A DNA stretch of 37,199 nucleotides from Candidatus Neomarinimicrobiota bacterium (GTDB lineage: Bacteria; Fidelibacterota; UBA2242; B5-G15): positions 1 through 37,199 of the forward strand of contig JACDNV010000020.1 of the NCBI GenBank assembly GCA_017656425.1. The letters run 5' to 3'. The notes beneath the pieces were generated by a model. It saw only the letters and a list, made by a program, of their open reading frames with translations. It ran no database searches and was not told where the DNA came from. Shown here piece by piece: positions 34,535 through 37,199 of this stretch. Position 1 is the first letter of the stretch. Each line of letters starts with the position of its first letter. Position numbers and translations under genes: made by a program.

Positions 34535-35233
34535 CTAGGTGACTGCTATATCTTTAGATGGTTTTACAGCAATGACAATCTCTACTGGTAATCCAAATAA
34601 TTTAAATTTTTCTCTGTATTTTATCTTGAATCCAGCTTCATTTATTGATTGTTTGACATATATTGGTCTACAGTCAACATATTGAGGGAATTTTTTATGT
34701 GCCCATTCATATAGCTCCAATAATAGTGACTTTTCATTCTCCTTTGACATACTAACGACTCCAAGTCTACCGTTAGGTTTCAAGACTCTTTTAATTTTAG
34801 TAAGAATCTCTGGGATCTCAGGCGTATCGAAAAGTTCGAGGGTAAAACTCATAAAAACAGCATCAAATTTGTTATTCTCGTAGGGCATCTCTAAAGCGTC
34901 TCCACAGTATAGCTCAACCCTGTCCAAAAGTCCAGCTTTTTTAAGCCTCTGTTTGCTAATTTCCAGCATTCCAGAAGATATATCAATACCATAAACATTT
35001 CCATCTTCACCTACCAACTTTGCCATTTTCATTAGGCAATGACCTGTACCAAAACCAATCTCTAAAACAACATCTCCTTTCTTGATGTCTAGTAACTTCA
35101 ATGCTTGATTTCTATGTTTTTTCTCAGAAACTCCGGCAAAATAATCGTAAAATCGACTGATCTTATCATAAGTTTTTTTCGCTTGAGCCCTAGTTCTATG
35201 TACTCGCAATACCAAAGGGTTTTTCAAATTCAT
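34535..35233 (-). CDS. UbiE-like SAM-dependent methyltransferase, cassette-borne
   Basis: A 232-residue class I methyltransferase of the UbiE/COQ5-like (Methyltransf_11) type: YDKISRFYDYFAG, motif I VVLEIGFGTGHCL (about 55-67), the acidic VYGIDISSGML, YCGDALEMPY and DAVFMSFTLEL, then KRVLKPNGRLGVVSM. The N-terminal Y-D-x-I-x-x-x-Y pattern is shared with the ubiquinone and menaquinone C-methyltransferases, but no quinone gene lies near, so the substrate is open. The ATG has AAAGGAG eight bases upstream. It is a single-gene cassette between attC sites A and B. Confidence 0.88.
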   Translation of the reverse strand: MNLKNPLVLRVHRTRAQAKKTYDKISRFYDYFAGVSEKKHRNQALKLLDIKKGDVVLEIGFGTGHCLMKMAKLVGEDGNVYGIDISSGMLEISKQRLKKAGLLDRVELYCGDALEMPYENNKFDAVFMSFTLELFDTPEIPEILTKIKRVLKPNGRLGVVSMSKENEKSLLLELYEWAHKKFPQYVDCRPIYVKQSINEAGFKIKYREKFKLFGLPVEIVIAVKPSKDIAVT

Positions 35234-35266
35234 TACATGTCTCCTTTAGCGAGTTCGGGAAATTTC

Positions 35267-35350
35267 GGACAACGTTCGGGGGTATGCAAAGTCCCGCTTT
35301 GTGGGATTTGGGCGTAACCGAGTGCGAAGCTACATATCCCCCTGTTGTCC
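35267..35350 (-). other. attC site B (best preserved)
   Basis: An 84-base imperfect palindrome. On the plus strand the outer cores GGACAAC (35267-35273) and GTTGTCC (35344-35350) are perfectly complementary. The inner arms GGGGGTATG and CATATCCCCC pair with one extra base in the right-hand arm, the extrahelical base by which integron integrases sense strand polarity; it places the site in minus-strand orientation, like the genes. The interior has a further hairpin TCCCGCTTTGTGGGA. Next to the right core, CCGAGTGCGAA occurs twice (about 35318 and 35349). Confidence 0.85.
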
Positions 35351-35397
35351 GAGTGCGAAAGCACTGAAGCGAGCGGGAAGTTCGTCTCGGTGGCATA

Positions 35398-36408
35398 TCA
35401 CTCTTCCTCTTTTCGTTTATTCAGTTCTTCTAATACGCTTTTTACCAAATCTTTGTAATATTCTACTAATCTATAGTTTTCCTTTTCCCAAGGTTTTGAT
35501 GGGTCCTTTTCATATTGAATAATCTGCCTTAAATAATCTCTTTTAGCAATTCCGATCTCTCTAGAAATGGTCGTCAATATAATACCTGCCTGTCTGTCAT
35601 CTCTGGCTTCTCCTCTTTTAAGTAATTCTTTTTTAATCACTTCTCTATTTATAACTTCGTGTTTTAAACACAGAGGAAGCAATATTTCCCTTATACGACG
35701 GGGAGTAGTTCTAGCTTCTGATAAATAGTTAGTCAGCAGATCTCTAAGTTCATTTTCATTGTATTTTCCAGGTTCATCGGACATTAAAATTTTAAATTGC
35801 CTTTTTCTAGTTCTTTCTTTCTCGACCTCTTCTGGTATTATTACTGTTCGAGCAATAAGCTCTTCACCGTTCCTTGTTCTCACATATTTCAAAATGACTG
35901 CATTGATACTAACTCCATAATTATTTGAGAGCCATTCAATCATTCTTTGTAATGACTCCTCAATCGAAAAACCAACAAGGAGAATTCTCTGAGTTTTATT
36001 AATGGTTAAATCTTCTAGATCAATTTCTTCAAATTTCTCACTTAAGTAGTCTTCCAAACTTTGGTTAGTGTACTTGATACATATTTCGCTGAGCTTATCA
36101 ACATCCCATGAAGAAACATCTGAAGCATAATCAATGGCTTGAGTTAGTACATCTCTTGGGAGTTTATCTCTTTTCAATTCGACTACAACAAGATTTCCTG
36201 ATTTATCTATACCAAGAAAATCCATTGATCCTGATTTTGTTGGCACCTGCTCCCCTATAATCAATATATCTTCTCCAAGTATTTGGGGATTGCTTTTAAT
36301 CCATTTCTCCAGGTCCTCTGTTTCTTTTCGTCCTGCTTCAACCATTGTCATCTCAATAGGCTCCAATTTACCGTTAATAATTTGCCATACTTTTATTTCT
36401 GTTGCCAT
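35398..36408 (-). CDS. NucS/DUF91-like PD-(D/E)XK nuclease, cassette-borne
   Basis: A 336-residue protein. The N-terminal half has the endonuclease NucS-like core: KETEDLEKWIKSNPQIL (28-44), then SMDFLGIDKSGNLVVVELKR (61-80), giving D63 and the ExK at E77-K79, the metal and catalytic residues of the PD-(D/E)XK fold. VLTQAIDYASDVSSW follows as in DUF91 proteins. The C-terminal third is basic and charged, perhaps for DNA binding. Relatives act on mismatches, branched or modified DNA, or as restriction-type effectors; the substrate here is open. The ATG is preceded by GGAGGT at seven bases. Confidence 0.85.
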   Translation of the reverse strand: MATEIKVWQIINGKLEPIEMTMVEAGRKETEDLEKWIKSNPQILGEDILIIGEQVPTKSGSMDFLGIDKSGNLVVVELKRDKLPRDVLTQAIDYASDVSSWDVDKLSEICIKYTNQSLEDYLSEKFEEIDLEDLTINKTQRILLVGFSIEESLQRMIEWLSNNYGVSINAVILKYVRTRNGEELIARTVIIPEEVEKERTRKRQFKILMSDEPGKYNENELRDLLTNYLSEARTTPRRIREILLPLCLKHEVINREVIKKELLKRGEARDDRQAGIILTTISREIGIAKRDYLRQIIQYEKDPSKPWEKENYRLVEYYKDLVKSVLEELNKRKEEE

Positions 36409-36446
36409 ATATATACCTCCATTTCAAAGAGGCCGAGCCGAATTTC

Positions 36447-36526
36447 GGATAGCGTTTCGGGCATACGAAGTTCGACTTTGCCGATTTTGTGCAAAGCGAA
36501 GAGCAGCCGTATGTCCGCTGTTAGGC
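36447..36526 (-). other. attC site C
   Basis: An 80-base imperfect palindrome. On the minus strand it starts with GCCTAAC (exact RYYYAAC; 36520-36526) and ends with GCTATCC (36447-36453, a one-base change from GTTATCC). The arms GGACATACG and CGTATGCCC pair with one mismatch. A tip hairpin CTTTGC/GCAAAG (36476-36481 and 36491-36496) is perfect. It begins 19 bases after the stop of the 152-residue gene and ends 38 bases before the next ATG. Confidence 0.8.
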
Positions 36527-36545
36527 GAAGTGCCTTCTAAAGCTC

Positions 36546-37004
36546 TCATAATATTTTTGAATGTTTCTTTCTCTTTTTGAAGCGTATATTCTCTAACTGA
36601 ACCACCCGAATTATATTCTTAGGATCATACTTTTGAATCAAAAATGTAGCATCTTTAGTTCCGTAGTAAACCCAAAACCGAAACGGTACTTCGACAGCTA
36701 GCAATTTCTTAATGGATTTAATTCTAAAAGACGAATCAATTTCAAAAACTGAAACAGGTCTCAAATCTGCCAACCAGACAACATCAATTAGATCACCTCT
36801 TCCGTCAGCTCTGAAATTATCTACTCGATACTCACTCAAGCCCTTAAGATTAAAGCTGTTAGCTAAGTTGGTAATACCATGTTGTATAGCGTCATGAAAT
36901 TGCTTCCTATTCAAAGATTTCCACAAAATCTCTTCCGAGATATGCTTTATATCATGTATGACAGATTCAATAAAAGCTTGTCTCTCTTCAAGAATTTTTG
37001 GCAT
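36546..37004 (-). CDS. PD-(D/E)XK-like protein, 152 aa, cassette-borne
   Basis: A small protein whose middle, GDLIDVVWLADLRPVSVFEI (70-89) followed by DSSFRIKSIKKLL, has the pattern of PD-(D/E)XK nuclease-like proteins: an acidic residue (D74) before a strand, then ExD at E88-D90 and lysines on the following helix (K97, K99, K100). The Lys that normally follows the Glu by two positions is replaced by Asp, so the activity is uncertain; relatives act on DNA ends or in restriction. The ATG has GAGGTG eleven bases away. It is a single-gene cassette between attC sites C and D. Confidence 0.7.
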   Translation of the reverse strand: MPKILEERQAFIESVIHDIKHISEEILWKSLNRKQFHDAIQHGITNLANSFNLKGLSEYRVDNFRADGRGDLIDVVWLADLRPVSVFEIDSSFRIKSIKKLLAVEVPFRFWVYYGTKDATFLIQKYDPKNIIRVVQLENIRFKKRKKHSKIL

Positions 37005-37043
37005 CGGGTCACCTCATAATCATGTAAACGTTGATGGCATTTC

Positions 37044-37138
37044 GTATGACGTTCCCAGCGTATACGACGTTGCGACCAAAGGGATCAATGTCCCGAAGGG
37101 CAAGGGCGTAATCCCGCAGCGTATATGCTGTGTTATCT
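37044..37138 (-). other. attC site D
   Basis: A 95-base imperfect palindrome. On the minus strand the proximal core is AGATAAC (37132-37138) and the distal core GTCATAC (37044-37050, a one-base change from GTTATAC). The arms CACAGCATATACG and CGTATACGCTGGG pair with two mismatches, and GGGAT/ATCCC (37081-37085 and 37111-37115) forms an inner stem. It lies 39 bases before the ATG of the 152-residue gene. Confidence 0.75.
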
Positions 37139-37154
37139 GCTGTCGCGGTATTTT

Positions 37155-37199
37155 TCAAATTAACCATGTTTTGACTAACGTCCATATTCCTAATAGAGT
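37155..37199 (-). CDS. Possible 3' end of the next cassette gene (partial)
   Basis: The frame entering from the right edge reads TLLGIWTLVKTWLI and stops at 37155, 16 bases before the proximal core of attC site D, as expected for a cassette gene. The hydrophobic end suggests a membrane protein. The stretch is too short for any firm call. Confidence 0.3.
   Translation of the reverse strand, partial: TLLGIWTLVKTWLI

Larger units (their letters stand above)
30645..37199. mobile_element. Integron gene-cassette region with decayed integrase
   Basis: At least six short gene units on the minus strand are separated by attC-like palindromes. In minus-strand reading each palindrome begins with a core ending AAC (GGACAAC, GCCTAAC, AGATAAC, GTATAAC, GCATAAC) shortly after a stop codon. 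It ends with a core of GTT type (GTTGTCC, GTTATAC, GTTAAGT; some with one changed base) 26-40 bases before the next ATG. An integron-integrase remnant lies within at 32608-32877. Genes and sites share one orientation, so the array reads right to left. The right end leaves the window within another cassette; the left edge near 30.65 kb is uncertain. Confidence 0.8.

Noticed and set aside
36283-36580. Two overlapping plus-strand frames of 85 and 96 residues
   Set aside because: They span the start of the nuclease gene and attC site C, and share no known motif.
1-37199. CRISPR array or transposase
   Set aside because: No regularly spaced direct repeats and no DDE or serine transposase motif were seen; the attC sites are palindromes with genes between them.

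Overview
The window is AT-rich bacterial DNA with nearly all genes on the minus strand. The Gram-negative envelope genes (an OmpA-type lipoprotein, other exported proteins), a secreted protease ending in a FlgD-like/T9SS-like C-terminal domain, and secreted glycosidases suggest an environmental bacterium of the FCB group or a related candidate phylum. This is inference; no marker gene fixes the taxon.

Layout. (1) 1-1.1 kb: a small accessory unit on the minus strand, a three-helix membrane protein followed by a 68-residue acidic protein, bounded by integron-type core sites. (2) 1.27-18.3 kb: housekeeping genes: encapsulated-ferritin-like protein, PcrA/UvrD helicase, MltG, M50 membrane protease, a large secreted M30-like protease, GpsA, PurM, a long-chain acyl-CoA ligase, tRNA-Leu(CAA), an OmpA-TPR lipoprotein, a coiled-coil membrane protein, an AmrS-type radical SAM protein, HemW and signal peptidase I. 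Several genes overlap or are a few bases apart, as in operons. (3) 18.5-26.9 kb: a B12/radical SAM protein, then a probable glycan-degradation operon transcribed right to left: GH29 alpha-L-fucosidase with ricin-like and CBM6-like modules, a DUF1593 protein and a GH3-PA14 glycosidase. (4) 27.1-30.3 kb: one large restriction-modification polypeptide (PD-(D/E)XK nuclease plus N6-adenine methylase). (5) 30.6-37.2 kb: an integron gene-cassette region.

The cassette region is the main discovery. Short single-gene or two-gene units, all on the minus strand, are separated by attC-like imperfect palindromes. In minus-strand reading each has a proximal core ending AAC a short distance after a stop codon and a distal core beginning GTT (sometimes degenerate) 26-40 bases before the next ATG. 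Inside it lies a decayed tyrosine-recombinase gene whose last residues carry the C-terminal signature of integron integrases ([14 protein letters not shown], then GIRSP). It has an in-frame TAG and has lost key residues. The cassettes encode a cytoplasmic trypsin-like protease, a zinc-ribbon protein with a frameshifted two-helix membrane partner, a broken MNT nucleotidyltransferase, two SAM methyltransferases, a NucS/DUF91-like nuclease and a second PD-(D/E)XK-like protein. With the nearby restriction enzyme this looks like an accessory island rich in genome-conflict functions. Both ends of the window fall in or next to cassette sites.

All family assignments come from reading motifs by eye; no database or structure search was run.
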